Part shown: positions 45,422-62,761 of the stretch, piece by piece | Layout of the letters: the number at the start of each line of letters is the position of its first letter | Numbering within the stretch: position 1 is the stretch's first letter | Origin: Phellopilus nigrolimitatus | Taxonomy: Eukaryota > Basidiomycota > Agaricomycetes > Hymenochaetales > Hymenochaetaceae | Direction: 5' to 3' | Length of the DNA stretch: 64,000 nucleotides | Assembly: GCA_021029095.1 (NCBI GenBank) | Contig: JAJOHG010000002.1 | Span: 620,001-684,000 of the forward strand | Translations under genes and position numbers: made by a program | The notes under the pieces: model-generated | What the model saw: only the letters and a program-made list of their open reading frames with translations | The model's database searches: none | Told to the model about the DNA's origin: nothing

Positions 45422-48400
45422 TCAGTTGAAGTACCCGTATGGTGTGCCGTTCTCCGGCGCGTTGACATGCATCGCGAACGTCATTCCGTCGTGCCCAGAC
45501 GTATGCGACGGGTTCTGGTAGCTCCCATCCTTCCCGTATGGCTCCGTGCACGAGTACATTGACGGGAACTGTGAGGGAGGCAAGGGCGAGTGCAGCACTT
45601 CGTCATTGAAAGGGTGCGGCGTCATGCCGCCCTCGCTTTGGCCCTCTCGTCGCACACCATGTGCCAAACCCTCGTTCGTAGGTACAGGCAGATGGCCCTG
45701 CGACGCATTGCTCGGTGGGAACTCGAACGCCGCCGAGCCGGGGTGTGACACGGGCGAATAGTGACCGGTCTCGGAGACCGCATCGTAGTTGTGTATGAAG
45801 TCGAGCTTGTCCGTGTCGAGGCGCGGGAGTACAGGCGGCCGGGGCATCGACAATCCGAGCGACGAACGCGACGAGACAGCAGATGCGGGGAGTGAAAGCG
45901 GGTAAGGCAACGAAAATTCAGACGAGCTCATGCTCGAGCGGTGGCTTTGATTGAAGGAGGCTCCGTCGGAGCTGCTGCTACCAGAGGATATAGGGACAAT
46001 TATCGTCCTAATAAAAGTCCTCAGTATTTGTTAGAACAAAATGAACTCAAGTTGCTCACTGGCATCAATGCAAGCGCCAATTCACTGCTCCTACTTAAAG
46101 GTACTGTCGTGTTTTGAGTCTGCGTCTGATGATGCATATTATTACCGGGCGATTCTGACTTAGGCAACTCCTGAGGATGTGGTAAAGAGTTAGTCGACCC
46201 GTTGTGCACGCCAAGTTCGGAGAACATGTCCACTATCTGTCCCGTACTGCATCGAAAGATGGGGAAGTCAGCATTTCAAAGCTTGATTCAAGAAACGGTG
46301 AAACTCCTCACCAAGAAGGTCTTCTTGTATCGTTAAATCCTGTTGGGAGAGTAGCCGAGCCCGATCCGTCATGCTGTACATCATAACTGCCTGTCTCACT
46401 GAAATAGCTTGCGCTAGATTCCGATTCTGCAATACTCGCAATGCTCGCAATGGAACCAAAGCGGGACGCGTACGGGTCTGCGCCGTGCACACCGTGCACA
46501 TCGCGGAAGTACACCGAAGGGCGCGTACCCAGACCACGCAGTCCGGTAGTTGCGTCCGCGTCCATGTCCAAATCCATTCCCATATTCTCACTGTCGTCTT
46601 TTCCGGCTTCCAGAGAGGGGAATTGATAGCTCGGCAATTGGCCGCCCGGGGTGCTTGAGCACGACGTGTTGCCGTCCGTGAACACGTTCTCGCCCTCTTC
46701 GTTGCCCGCCAGGCGCGGCGACCCAAACGAGAAGTCTGGGTTCGGTAACGGGCCGGGGATGGGCGGCTGGTAGCTACGCGCAGAGAGCGCGAACACATGC
46801 CCCGGGCGCGGGAAGCGGGTCTGCATACCGGCGCCTGGCAGCTGCGCGTGTGCGTAATTAGGCGTGGAAGGCAAGTGCGGTGGTTGCGCGAACTGCGCAG
46901 GAAGTGACTGTCGGTGCATGAGCTCCGAACGCATGTCGGTTGTCGGAGGAGAGATGGGTGGGTGCTGGAGATGCGACGGGAGCAAGAGTTCAGGAAGCGC
47001 AGATGGACTGCTGTCGTTGCTACTGTTATTTCCGTCAATCTGATGCGGCTGTATCGAAGGAAGTTCAGACGTATGCGCCTGAGGCGTGAGCGTCGGCGTG
47101 CTGTGCGCTGTAGCAGGGAGCGTTGGGTGGAACCTTTGCCCATACATTGCTACGCCGTTCGCCTGCGCTGCGACGTGTGCGTACGGGTGACTTCCTAGGC
47201 GGTCGAGGCTCATTCTGCGCGTGCTCGGGTCGAACCCGCCAAACCGTCCGGATCCGACACCGCCCGCGCCTATGTTCATGCACACTCCACGCGCGCGACC
47301 GGGATAACCTGAACGCATGTGCGAGGCCCCGTGCCGAGATGTGTTGGGAGTGATGGGCGGCGGAGGAACTGGTCCGGAGGAGGGGTCGCCATCAGACCAC
47401 CCGAGCTGTAGTCTCCCGAAGTCATAGTATCCATATTAGTTCCAGTGTTCATACCGAACGTTGGGGTGCGGCTCATCGAGCGCGGTGGGTCGTGCCACGA
47501 AGTGTGCGAGAGACCCAATCCGATTGGGTTTGGGCCCGACTTCGCGTCGGGAGGCATGGCGCCATCGTCCTCATTCTCAGGCGGGACAACGCTAACGTGT
47601 GGCGGGAGGATCGACAGGTAGAGTGGGCGGGGTCGCCTCAGGAGAGGTGCTCTCCGGCGAGTTCGAGGACGAGTTCGAGTGCTCTAGTGACGGTCGGTCG
47701 TTGCCGTTGCCCATTCGTGGAGCAGATCGGGCAGTCTGTGCGGCGCTCTCGCTGTTGCGGCTGCTGATATCTTCAGCGGGATCTTCATCACAATCAACAT
47801 CATTATCAGCGTCGCCGGCACCATCTTGAAAATGGAGCCCGAGACTGATGGGCTTCCTGGCCGAAGACGATGTCGCCTTCTTCGCCAATGTCTTCTCCTT
47901 TGCGCGCCTACAAGAAGAGCAAACCGTTAGCGGGGTGTTTTGTTTTCGCGTGATGTCAGACGGGTGATCGCATGGTCCCAGATAGACGGGTACAGCAGGC
48001 GCCAATCATGAAGATAAAATAAATAAATACCTGTTCTGGAACCAGACCTGCCAAAGAGGAAAACAATATATGAGCATTGGTGCGAGAAAGAAGTAAGAAG
48101 ACAAGGAAGACTGAGAAGAGACGAAGAGCGGATGGGAACCTCGACAGAGGGGGCGGGGGAAAGAGAAACGGGGAAACGCAAAATCGGCGCGAGAAAACGC
48201 ACCTGTACGCCGCGCGGGGTCATCTCTAGCTGACCAGCCAGCGATTTTCGGAGGGCGGCATTTGGCTTCGTCTCCCTCTTGAACGTCTCCTCGAGCACTT
48301 TGAGCTGTGGCCTCGTCGTGCGCTTCCGGTGCTTGACCTCGGACGGATTGTAGGGAAAGAACGTCCTGAAGTCTACGGTCGACGGGTCGACGCCTGGCGG

Positions 48401-48718
48401 GAGGGCGATATACGAGTTGTTCGCGTGCGAGTGCGCGGCGGAGTATGGGACGGAGGCGCGTCCTTGAGCGCTGGGTATATAGCGCTGCACGCTGGCTGCG
48501 AGGGCGTCGACGTCGATGCGGGGGTGCTGGTCGGGGTAGTACGAGCCGGTTGACTGGGAGTGGTGCTGGTGCTGGTGCTGGTGATGGTGGGGGTAGCGGG
48601 GGGCGAGCGGGCCCGAGATAGCGGGGACGGAAGGCGGTTGCATATGGTTACGGTTGGCCTGCGGGAGCGGGCGAGGGTGGGTGCCGAGGCGGTCGTGGGC
48701 AGACATCGGGTGGTCCAT
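45422..48718 (-). CDS. Homeodomain transcription factor
   Basis: A nuclear DNA-binding regulator of the typical (60-residue) homeodomain class. From ATG 48718: His/Gln/Pro-rich N-terminus (HHHQHQHQHH), then the homeodomain KHRKRTTRPQLKVLEETFKR, ETKPNAALRKSLAGQLEMTP, RGVQ, with recognition helix VWFQNRRAKEKT split by two introns (after RGVQ and within QNR/RAK). The long C-terminal part is Ser/Pro/Gly-rich and disordered, with DMDLDMDADA and YPLSLPASA stretches. The frame changes near 47595-47610 and back near 47360-47385; the two shifts compensate, so the middle block (SWHDPPRSMSRTPTFGMN) is probably real. A last splice near 46020-46070 also does not fit phase. Such factors in Agaricomycetes often act in fruiting; that is inference. 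Confidence 0.85.
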
Positions 48719-51700
48719 GGAGACGACGAGCGGGGAGGCGGGGGAGGGGGGACGGACTAACGGAAGCGGTAACGGGGATGAAGGAGCGTTGGGATGGAGA
48801 AGGTGGTGGTGGGAGGAGAAGAAAGGGAAAATGAGAGAAAAGGGGTTCGAGGGAGAAAAGGGAGAGGGGGAGATGGTTGGAGAGAAGCAAGCTGTAACTT
48901 GTTACAGAGAAGGTACATAAACCGGGCGGCGATCCCTATAGTAATCTCTCTCTTTCAAAGAAATTCAATTCAATATCTCCCTCTCCCTTCCTCCTCGTCT
49001 TTCGTCTTTCGTCCTCGGTCCTCCGCAGTCTGCTCGTCGTCGTCAACAGCGGGCGCTGTATTTTATGTCGATGCTAATGTACAAAATGTACTAGGCCTCA
49101 CGCTAAGACTAAGTAATTTCGCGGCAAAATCTGAATCTGCCATCGGCGCCATTCAAATTTAAATTTCCTTTTTACTCTGTTCCTCTCTCCGAGCCTCCTT
49201 AAAACCGTAAATTTCACACCTCAGATCTGATTTGCGCGATCGTCTGTCGCTGCTGTACCGCGAAACGCGTCCGAGTCTCGACGCGTTCGTGTCAACCGCC
49301 GACCGCACACGCCATCTTCGGCGCGACTCGACACTACAGTCTGTACCTCGCGACGACCTGATACGAGCTGCTTGTAGGGGCCTGAGAACAAACCAACCAG
49401 TCTCGTAGTTCCGGTCGCGCGCCGGGTCGCGGGTCGCTTCACAGCTTGCCTCGCATGCCGTTGATCATCAATCCACCGTTTTCACCGCCCCATCTCTCCG
49501 CTTGCGAGTCTGCACCACAAAGAAAAAAACATCAGGACTCGCCGTCTCCTTCCCCCGAGCTTCCCGAGGTACGCGGCCCTTCCTTTATCTAAGTTTTCTT
49601 AGGCTCTCCCAGCTCTTTCGGAGCCAACCACAGCCGTATCACGGCTTTTCGTCACATGAAGCTTTCCCTCCAATCTGGTCTTGAGAAAATCTTCCCCGCT
49701 TGGCTTCTCTCCGGAGCCGTCCAGAACACCTGCTCCTTCCAGTCTTCGCCTCGCCACTAACTCGCAGCACTCGTAAGCAACAACCTCATGCCGCCGCTCC
49801 TCACCCGTGCCGATCGAGTCTACCCACGCTCGCGTTCTTCCAAGCCGTAATCTTTAATCTCGCTCTAATCGCGCACTAGCCCGACAGACGCAAACTCAAA
49901 TAGTCCAGGATCTCGATCGCGGCGCTTGCCTCCTCGCTATCGGAAACAAAACAATCCAAACAGATGCCGCCACCTCAAAAAAGCAACGTTTAGATCTTAG
50001 CGGGACAAGCTAGAGGCGTAAGGAAAAAGAGAAGAAAAAAATGAACAAATAGAGAAAGAAAGGCGTGCTCAAGAACACGGAATTGAATCCTTTCAGCACG
50101 CCTCGCCACGCGCACACTTAGTGAGGGGACCAAACACACCGCCCCACTTTGCGCTGTCAAAGGAAAGAACACTGTGTTCTTCCTTCCAGACGCGAACAGC
50201 AACACCCAGGGCTACGAAGAAGAGGCATCATGCAATGCAATACAAAGGTCGATATCTATCGAGCTCGCGCCGCTCCGTGTCCGCCTCTCTCCCCACGCAT
50301 ACCTTAGAGTTAGACGCACGCCGCCATCTCCTCGTCCCCGATCCGTTCTCCTCTCCTCTCCTCTCCTTCCCATACATTACTGTGTCCTGTTCTCTCACTA
50401 TTTTGCTCCCTTTATTCTCTCCCGCCCCTTCTCCCTTCCATACCCTCACCATTCCGCTTCTAGTATCGGCTCTCTAGCTACGCGCAATTGATTCACCCCC
50501 AGATCTGGGAAATACACTCCGCAGTGTCCACTATCGGGATCTGGAGCTTCTTACCGCTCCCGTGCATCACGTATACATACGAATACGGCACGCACACAAT
50601 AGCGCTGCGGCGACATTGGGCGCGCAATCAGCGCAATGAGCTGTATCTTCTCGCATACATTGAAACAAAATATATGTATTGTCAGGTCCTGACGAATGGC
50701 CGTAACTCATCAGGGATCCATTACAACGCGAGGTGACAGACGCCTTATTCAAACTTCATTTGCCAATGAATGGGCAAGAGAAAAAATGAACCCGCGAAAG
50801 AAGAGAGACAAAGCTCGACCCTGGCGGGACCCTGTGCATGCTGGCAGCAGGTTGGCAGACTCTGTCCACTGTCAAGCGTCCGTCTTCGAATCCATCTCAT
50901 CTCCCCCGTCAACCCCAGCTATAACAACGCACTACAAGCCAACACACATTGATAGAATACGCCAACGTACACACGCCACCTTCGCGCGATCGATCACATC
51001 CGACCTGTCTCGTCAAGAAAATAAAACAAATACTTAAACTCAAATTCCGCCGCCATCAGCCTTAAGCAAACGCCTTCACGGCCTTCGTGGCTTTCGGGAC
51101 CCGGAGATACGATACTTATCAGTGCTTTAACGTGCTCGCTTCAAATGTATGCATGCCACAGGAGAGATTGGAGGCTAGGATCGGTGGCGGCGACACGCTC
51201 ATGATGGGGACCGGGCGATGGCCGTGGTGTAGCGATCAGGTCCAGGGCGGCTGGTAATGTGAGACTCCGGCTCCGGGACATAGAAGTTGAACACATACAA
51301 CATGTACATCACGAATTAGGACAAGGGAGGTAGCAATTCAAGATAGCGCTATTACATTTAACGCTGCGTCAAGTCAGCAGCTCAGTCCGTATGGCTCGGG
51401 GCTTTGGGACTCGCCGGGAGCCTCGAGGTATCGGTCTTTCCAAGCTCCAAATTCCGGACAAGAAAGCTGGAACGCGCACGTCATAAGTATATTGCAATTC
51501 TAGAAACAGAAAAGAGCAAGAAAAAATGGGCGGGCGAATGCCCTACATATAGTGCCATAATCGCATAAGTAGACGCATAGTCCTCGCGCCAAAGGCAGTT
51601 CCTAATCCTAAGCTACTCTATACAAAAAGTGAAGAACATCTGGACATTATCGCAAAGCAAGAAGTGTTTAAGGGGGGGAGCTATGACTGTGGGGGGAATA

Positions 51701-51862
51701 TTTATGTAGTGGATAGAGAAGAAAGAAAATAAGAGACAGAGAAACCATGCAATCGTCAATCACGTCATCTGCATTAAAAAAAAACACTGAAGAACATAAA
51801 AAAAAGGAATATGTATGCATTAGCAGCACCAAATATTGACAACGACAGCGACAACCGGATGT
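48719..51862. other. 3.1-kb region upstream of the homeodomain gene
   Basis: No gene recognised. Near 48720-49020 the minus strand is C/T-rich, as expected of a 5' leader. The rest contains scattered pyrimidine-rich tracts and open frames of at most ~125 codons without motifs. It separates the start of the homeodomain gene from the 3' end of the WEE1 gene, so most of it may be control sequence for the former. Confidence 0.45.
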
Positions 51863-56066
<4,204 letters not shown>

Positions 56067-56621
56067 TTTCGGGGATAAAGGTCCGGGGGGTAGCTAGTAC
56101 GTGCAATGGTCGTTTATAAGTCGGAGGACAGCTGGGGAGACGGCGCATGAAGATGGGGGGTATCGGGAGAGAGTTGGCAACTCATCCCCCTCGTGGCTGC
56201 GCCCCGTATTCGGCGCGGACCCACAAACAGAACTCCAACCATATCACGTGACCGTGATCTGACTCGAATATTCTATATTTTCTATTATTTATTCTGCGTA
56301 GACACACGCGTGTATCCACATCGCTAAACAGACGTCTATTGTTCCCCTAATTTGATTTTTTACTCTCGCGGCGAGTCTTCTGTTGTGTGGCTGCTGCTTC
56401 GGCGTTGAGGCGATCGCGGACGACGCCGTCTAGTGTGAGAAAAACACCGCTTACTAAGAAACCATGTCTCGCGACGCGACGCCACCTCAGCTCGCGATCG
56501 CTCCCACATCCCCCCAAAAGGCGAAGTCATAATTATAAAAGCAGGCGCCGCTCGCATACGCGTTGCATACGCGTTTTCGTCGTGCTTCAGAGTGTATTGG
56601 GATTTCGGAGCCGAGAACATA
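56067..56621. promoter_or_regulatory. Divergent promoter region, WEE1 / TPP1-like gene
   Basis: 555 bases between start codons. An ACGCGT core (acacacgcgtgtatc, about 56304-56318) matches the MCB element that MBF binds in cell-cycle genes; acgcgt recurs at 56559 and 56570. This would fit G1/S control of either gene. A tcacgtgacc element lies at about 56244-56253. The sites are seen; their use is inferred. Confidence 0.45.
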
Positions 56622-59600
56622 ATGTCAGAGTCACTCACCGTCCGATGGATCCTCAAGCACTGGCTCGACGTCGCACGTACCTACGGCGCCAACATCCATG
56701 ACGCGCCCGTTGTGGCTCAGAAGCGCAAGGTCCAGATCACACAGGTGAGTCAACCTGTCTGTCTCGTTCTCGAAGTTCAGCGCAAACGCCACGGTCCCAA
56801 CTCCGCGTTTCACGGTTTTCATCCGTAGTCACCTGAGCCGCAACCTGAGTCCACGCATCTGATTCATCCTGCCCTAGTTCATCACCTTCCCGCGGAACGA
56901 TCATCCTGACGATGCCATCTGGGTCCGCGTCTCGGACAAGCAGCATGAAGTCATCATCAAGCTCACACAGGCAGCTATGGCTCAGTATAACACGTACGTT
57001 ATCCCTCCCATTTCTGCACCCTATTTTCCCTCCGCAATCAATATTCTATGTTCTCAATACATTCGCGCACATGCCAACTGAATGCGTTTTGTCATGCGCG
57101 CGCACCGTTCCGCCTAACAATATCCTATATTGCCTTTTGTCTTCTAAATCGGGCTAATATTAACCTTCAACTCCTGTGCCTTTTGTCTGCTCTTGCTCCT
57201 TTATTTTATCGGTTACCTCGTCGGCTGCAGCAAAAACAATGTCCTAGGCCCTACCGGAACGCGGCGTCTCACGGCGCGTCGCTACGCGCTCGCCGTCATC
57301 TCGGGGTATAAGCCGTTTTTCTCGCGGGTCCCACTCGCTAATGGGAAAGGCATGGACTCGAAGGAACGACTCGCACTCGAGGTGAACGCAATAGACGTCA
57401 TAGGTGCGAGCAACGAAGTCATGTTTGGCAATCCGATAGACGTAGAGTGTGACGAGGACATGAAGGAGTGGGTAGAGGGACTGAGGGAGGGAGGCGGAGG
57501 CGGGTGAGTGTGATTTACTTCCTTCTCGCTCTCGAGTCATCCCTTTTGTCCCCTTACGAGTGTCTATTTTCAATTGAGATATAAATTTGACGTGAAGAGA
57601 GCTAATGACCATCCGCACTCAGGAATGTGCTCAAGCTTCCCAAAGAACAGCTTGCGCTGAAGAAACCGACTGCGCTGAAGCAGCAGCCTATCGAAACCCC
57701 CTTTCCCGTCGTCGCACCGTCTGATACAAATAACGGCGCATACGATGCGAGGGAGTCCCCTCGCAAATCTGCTACCAAATCTGAGGTCAATCGGAAGCCC
57801 GAGAAAAAGGAGACGAAGATGCCGTCCAAGGCCGAGACCACCGAGGGCCGGGACTTTGCCCCTATAGACCTACTAAAGGAGTGGAATAAGCGGTGGAGGG
57901 TCAGTTTTCTCATTTACTTCCGACAATTGATGCCCGTATCCACTTATTCATCTCACTTGTGCTTCACTTTCGTTACACATACTAACCTCAATTGCGACGT
58001 GAAATAAACTGATTAGACTGCTGCACGGATATGGCCCTTCCTCGTGGACGTACCGTACGAGATCCAGGTGCAGCATGACCAGATTCTGAGTGCGTTGCAT
58101 CTTTTTTTTCTCCTTCACATCTTCATTCATTGTTTTCACGATCATTCACTGGCTCGCGAACTCGCTAACTCATGCAATTAATGTGATGGAATACGATAGA
58201 GTTTGGACAGGATGCCAAAGGCGCAAAGCGCGATGACGTTTCCCAGGTCGTGGCTGCGACCGAGAGCGTCAGCTCTGAAAACGAGGGCCAGTCCGATCAA
58301 CAGGAGGATCGGCCAGATTGCCGAGGACCGATAGTCGGTGCGTATCGCCATAGCCTCAATCTCTTCACGCGTATTAAACAATAAGCACAAGTCCGCAAGA
58401 ATTCCGATGCTTCTAGAAGTGTGGACCGCGATCTTGCTTCTTCCCTTCCGCCCTCAGAAGGCGGTGAAGCTGTTCATAAAGAAGATATTGTGGTCAAAGA
58501 AGAAAAGAATGACGACGATAGGACGGATGGAAGTGCAAACGTTCCGCGCCAGAGCACGCCCTCGGAATGGGCTGACTCAGACGAAGAAAGAAATCATGAT
58601 TCGGACCAGGAAGACGTTATCGAGCAAGCAGAGGCGACGGCGCCATCACTTGCGAGGTCTGCACGGAAGGAGGATTGCTCAGACGCCGAAGAAGACTGCA
58701 GACGACAAAGGTGTTGAAGAGACGAAGACGTTGAAGTGTTTGAGCTGAAAGACGAAGATGAGAGTGAATACCAAGACGATGAAGACGACGGAGAATCAGA
58801 TGACGATGGAGACGAAGGTGAGGAAGAATCTGAACTCGAGGTCCGCGAGCCCACGCCCGCGCAGCGCCGGAAGCCGCGCACCCAGTCACAGTCCGAGTCG
58901 CAATCTCAGCGCCCAACCAGCTCCTCTAAGCCATTATCGGCCTGGAGTGCACGAATGGGCACCACTACGTATGAAATGGCGAGCGACATCTCTATGACAC
59001 TCGACACTTCGCAGTCGCAAGAAGCAAAGAAGGCGCCGGCCTTCCAACATCTGGTCTGGAAGGTCGACAGGTATGGGGAGCGGCCGCCGCGGATCTTGGT
59101 TCCGGACTCGGACACATCGGGCAACGTTCTCTCGCAGTCGCAGTCGCAGTCTCAATCGCAGTCACAGCCTCATTCTCAACCTCAACCTCAACTTCAATCT
59201 CAGCCTCAATCCCAGCCGCAAGCACAATCTCAGTCTCAGGCACAAATTCTTTCATCTCAGGGCCAAGGTCAAAATCAAAGCCTAGGTCAGAGTCGGTCAC
59301 GCTCGCCTCTCGCTATACCTATACCTTCGAACTCGCTTCAGGAGAGCGACTCGGTACAAAAAGTTTCAAGCTCGATGGCAGAGGTCTTTGAGGACAGGAA
59401 AGGGAAGGGTCTGTCCCAATCTCAATCTGAGTCTTCTGTCCAACAGAAGTCGCGGAGCCGTAAGAAGAAAAATGAAAACGTGAAGCGCACGAAATCGCTG
59501 CTGGCATTATCGCAAGTGCAATTGCAGTCTCAAACGCAGCCTGAGTCCCAAGAATCTGGTACCGATCCGTTTGTTGTTCCCCCACATTCTGCAAAATACA

Positions 59601-60768
59601 CAGCACTCATGGCACAGCTGAAAGAAGAGATAGAAAAGGAAATAGAAGACAGGGAAAAAGTTGCGAGGGGAAAACCTGGCAAAAGAGGAAAATGCGCGAA
59701 GGCAAAAAGACGGTCAAACGAGAACGTCGGCCACACAAGAGATTTCGCAGGAGAGTCGTACGCAGGAAAGCACGCTTGACGAGAGTGTCGACGGCAAGTC
59801 GGCGCCAGGGCCGGGGAACACACTCGCTGAACCGGAGCTGGAACCGGAAACGCTTGCGAGCATGGACGCAGACGATGCGCAGACGCACGCGTTGCTACAT
59901 GGGCACGAAGCCTCCGCCGATTTCTTCTCGGACACCAGCCGGCGGCCGGAACCAGGCCCGAGCAGGCTTACAGTCAGGGATGCCGCGAAAGAACAAGAGC
60001 GCCTCGCAATTACTAGCTTGCAGCAGGCATCGCCCAGCGCACACCTTGGCAAACGGGCACGCACAGCATCGACGAGCCTTCATTCCGGAAGTTCTGTGCC
60101 GCGGCCCGCCCTGCGTCAACAAGATAAAAGAGACTCCCAGTCCCCTATGAGGAAGAAGGCACGGATTTCCTCTAGTTCTACTGCGAGTGTCAAGGATGAG
60201 TATATCAAGCAGAGCGTCGAGCACAACCAGAAGGCATGGAAGCGCCCCAGCTTTCTACAACGCCAGGAAGCGGGATTAGAATCAAGGCTCGTACAGAAGA
60301 ATGACAAAGAAGCTCTTAGGATTGACAACGGCGACGAAGCTAGCGCTGGGCTGGAAACGGAAGGCTGAACGTGTCAAAAACGAAATTCCACTCATAGATC
60401 TTACATCCGAGGAGGCTTCCATAAGCACGTCGGTACTTACAAGCCCTCGCTCTTGCGAGGGCACTGTTCATCGTTCTCAAATGCATTCCAACTCAAAGTC
60501 ATCAAGTCAGTCCATGTCGGTGTCTACACTCAGTATTGCCAACTCGAGCAAAGTCAAGTTCGAGAACGCAGAAGGGCGATCTGCTACGGCTGCCTTGCTA
60601 GCTACTTATACGCCGCGTCTCAAAGGGTATACGGTCAACTTGGACTTAGTCAGAGAGTCTGAGGGGCCACAGTGGTTGACTTGGGAGGACACCGCACGAA
60701 TACTGCTTAACATGGGGCGCAAGCGTTACGAAGCGAAAGTGCGCACAGAAGGGAACCCTGACGGTTGA
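56622..60768 (+). CDS. TPP1-like shelterin protein, with several frame breaks
   Basis: The N-terminal ~220 residues resemble the OB-fold of TPP1/ACD (Tpz1), which recruits telomerase and bridges telomere proteins: LTVRWILKHWLDVARTYG, KRKVQITQFITFPRNDHPDD, IWVRVSDKQHEVIIKLTQAA, RRYALAVISGYKPFFSR, RLALEVNAIDVIGASNEVMF. Then come FAPIDLLKEWNKRWR, acidic tracts, a Ser-Gln repeat region (about 59130-59300), a Lys-rich part, a SUMO-interaction-like motif (IPLIDLTSEE, about 60385-60414) and a conserved-looking end (RLKGYTVNLDLVRESEGPQW). A TGA at 58715 and frame changes near 59655-59750 and 60340-60350 interrupt the long last part. The family call rests on the OB-fold pattern and is moderate; the breaks may be sequence errors. 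Confidence 0.62.
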
Positions 60769-61048
60769 TCGACGGGCTTTTGAACTGACCAGCTCTGTCC
60801 TCTTTTTTTTTTACACATTTCACTCACCATGTATTTGAGGTTTCACTGCTGTCTAAATGCGTTAACTATGCCACTTTCCTTTCTGGGCTCACTGTGTTCC
60901 TTTGACTCTACTCTTCCAAGTCTGACTCTTGTTCTCAACGTCTACTGTGTTTATTACTCGTAATTATTTGTACTGTCGATGGACCCAGCAGCAATCGTAG
61001 TTTCAGACAGCCCTGCCGCTGAGCAGGGCAGCAAGGCAGCAGAGGGAA

Positions 61049-62381
61049 GTGTTGAAACCCATTCCGATGTCTTTCCCCGCCTTCCTCAGGAACTCCAAGC
61101 TCGCCGACCGTTTCGCATATTTGCACGATGCTCCGGCGGCGCCCTACTCATCAGCACCAGCGAGCAGGCCCGCGAAGAATGCGCGGGACGAGAGGGAAGG
61201 CAAACGTTGGGTGCGACGAAAAGAGAACGCGCGCTTCATCGGCAATCCTCACATTGTCCAGGCCGCGAGGCGCGATATGCAAGTCGACCTGCCCTCGGCG
61301 CGCCCGACCTTCCCCGAGCCGCTCCCGCGCTTCCTCCCTCGCAGCGTTGCCGCGCCCACGCCGCCCCGTCCAGCTTTTGACGTCGGCTCTGCCAACTCCG
61401 GCCGGTACTCCCTCAGTCTGAAGGGCATGCGTCGCGCACTGCGTGGCCATGGCCCTCGCGCACAGATGCTTGTGCAGGACGTTGAGAGGGAGGTGCTGGA
61501 CTGGCTAGTCGGGGGGACAATCATGCTACCTGATGCAGCTGAGGATGTTTTGCTAGAGGACGGCCGGCCGATAGGGGACGAAGGATCCATTGTAGAGCTA
61601 TCGCGCACGCCCCTTCAGCTCATCTGGGCCGTCGGCGACGATGCGTTCGGGCGGTATATCGTTCATTGCTGTGCACGATACCACAAAGTTGTAAGCTACA
61701 GTAAGTATTTTCTCGATTTTCAGGTCGTAATATTGTGCATTTGCCCATATATGCGCTCTCTTATCTAAAGGCAAAGACGTCGACGGCAAGCGCTTGACAT
61801 ATCTCCTCCGCCCGAATGTCACTCGTCCCGACTTCGCCGCTCGAAACGCGCTCGATACCCCTCCCGCCACGGAGTCCGACTACTCGCTCGGTGTCCTTTC
61901 AGAGAATGACATCCTCTCCGTCGAAGAGAACGAGCCCATCGCCGATATGACTTCCGACGCTGAGCTGCCACCTGACTCACGCCACCGCCGTCTTTCGTCT
62001 GTCTCTGAGCAAGTGGATGAGTCGGGAGCAGAGGCTGCTCCCCGCCTTCTTCGCACAGGGCGCAGATCTTCTTTTGACGAGACGGCCGATATGGACGCTG
62101 ACGACGACAACTCTGTTGTTGGCGATGACCTCGCGCGGAGCGTCGACTCTTTGGATATAAACGCCGTCTCGTATAGGGAACCTCCGATTAGATACACGGC
62201 ACCGCCGACCGAGAGGACGCCGCTCCGGGACAGACGGGGAGTCAGCCGAGCATCTTCTTCTCCATCCCGCTCACCCCGTCCGTCCATGAGGAGGACCATA
62301 CGCAGCGCAAGAAAGCGCGTCGGTGGAAGGAGAGCGATGCCGGACTCAAAGCAATCTTTCTACGATTATCTGTACTCTTGA
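61049..62381 (+). CDS. R3H-domain protein with R3H-associated N-terminal region
   Basis: A putative single-stranded nucleic-acid-binding protein. The first part (LRNSKLADRFAYLHDA, RRKENARFIGNPHIV) matches the R3H-associated N-terminal region; then MLVQDVEREVLDWLVGG, LQLIWAVGDDAFGRYIVHCC ARYHKVVSYSK with the Arg-x3-His signature, an intron (after SYS), RLTYLLRPNV and an acidic, Ser/Arg-rich tail. The start at 61049 is the first ATG of the open frame. An alternative ATG at 60979 (MDPAAIVVSDSPAAE) reads DVFP in another frame, and dropping one C of the cccc run near 61076-61080 would join it to AFLRNSK; the true start may be there. Confidence 0.8.
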
Positions 62382-62761
62382 TTCACCATTTCGGATATGG
62401 GCAGTCTATCCATCGAGTATCCGGTGTCTGACAGTATGCATACTAACTACAATGTTTTGTGATGGTGCTGCTAAGCCATGTATGGACTTTTTCGTATTGT
62501 AACTGATTAGATTTGTCCTATGAACAACATCTTCCGGTGCCAATTAGGATTAATGATTATGTTTTCGTCGCAATCATAGCTTGAATACACATACGAGAGA
62601 AAAATTGCGGTAAATACAGTGTAAAAATAGACTAGTTTACAGTCCAATGCAGATGGAAGTCCGTGTAGCCTTACGAAAGAAAACGCTACCCCATGAGAAT
62701 ATATGCAAGCATGTATAGCGTTGATCCAGCGAACCGCTGAACGCAAGAGAAACGCGTCATT
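62382..62761. other. Intergenic, convergent 3' ends
   Basis: The 380 bases between the R3H and chitin synthase stop codons are AT-rich with no coding signal. They would hold the two 3' untranslated regions. Confidence 0.5.

Noticed and set aside
46268..47143. 291-codon frame overlapping the homeodomain gene on the same strand
   Set aside because: Its Arg/Thr/Ser composition is that of a shifted frame; the other frame has the Ser/Pro/Gly-rich sequence expected of this factor and continues on both sides.
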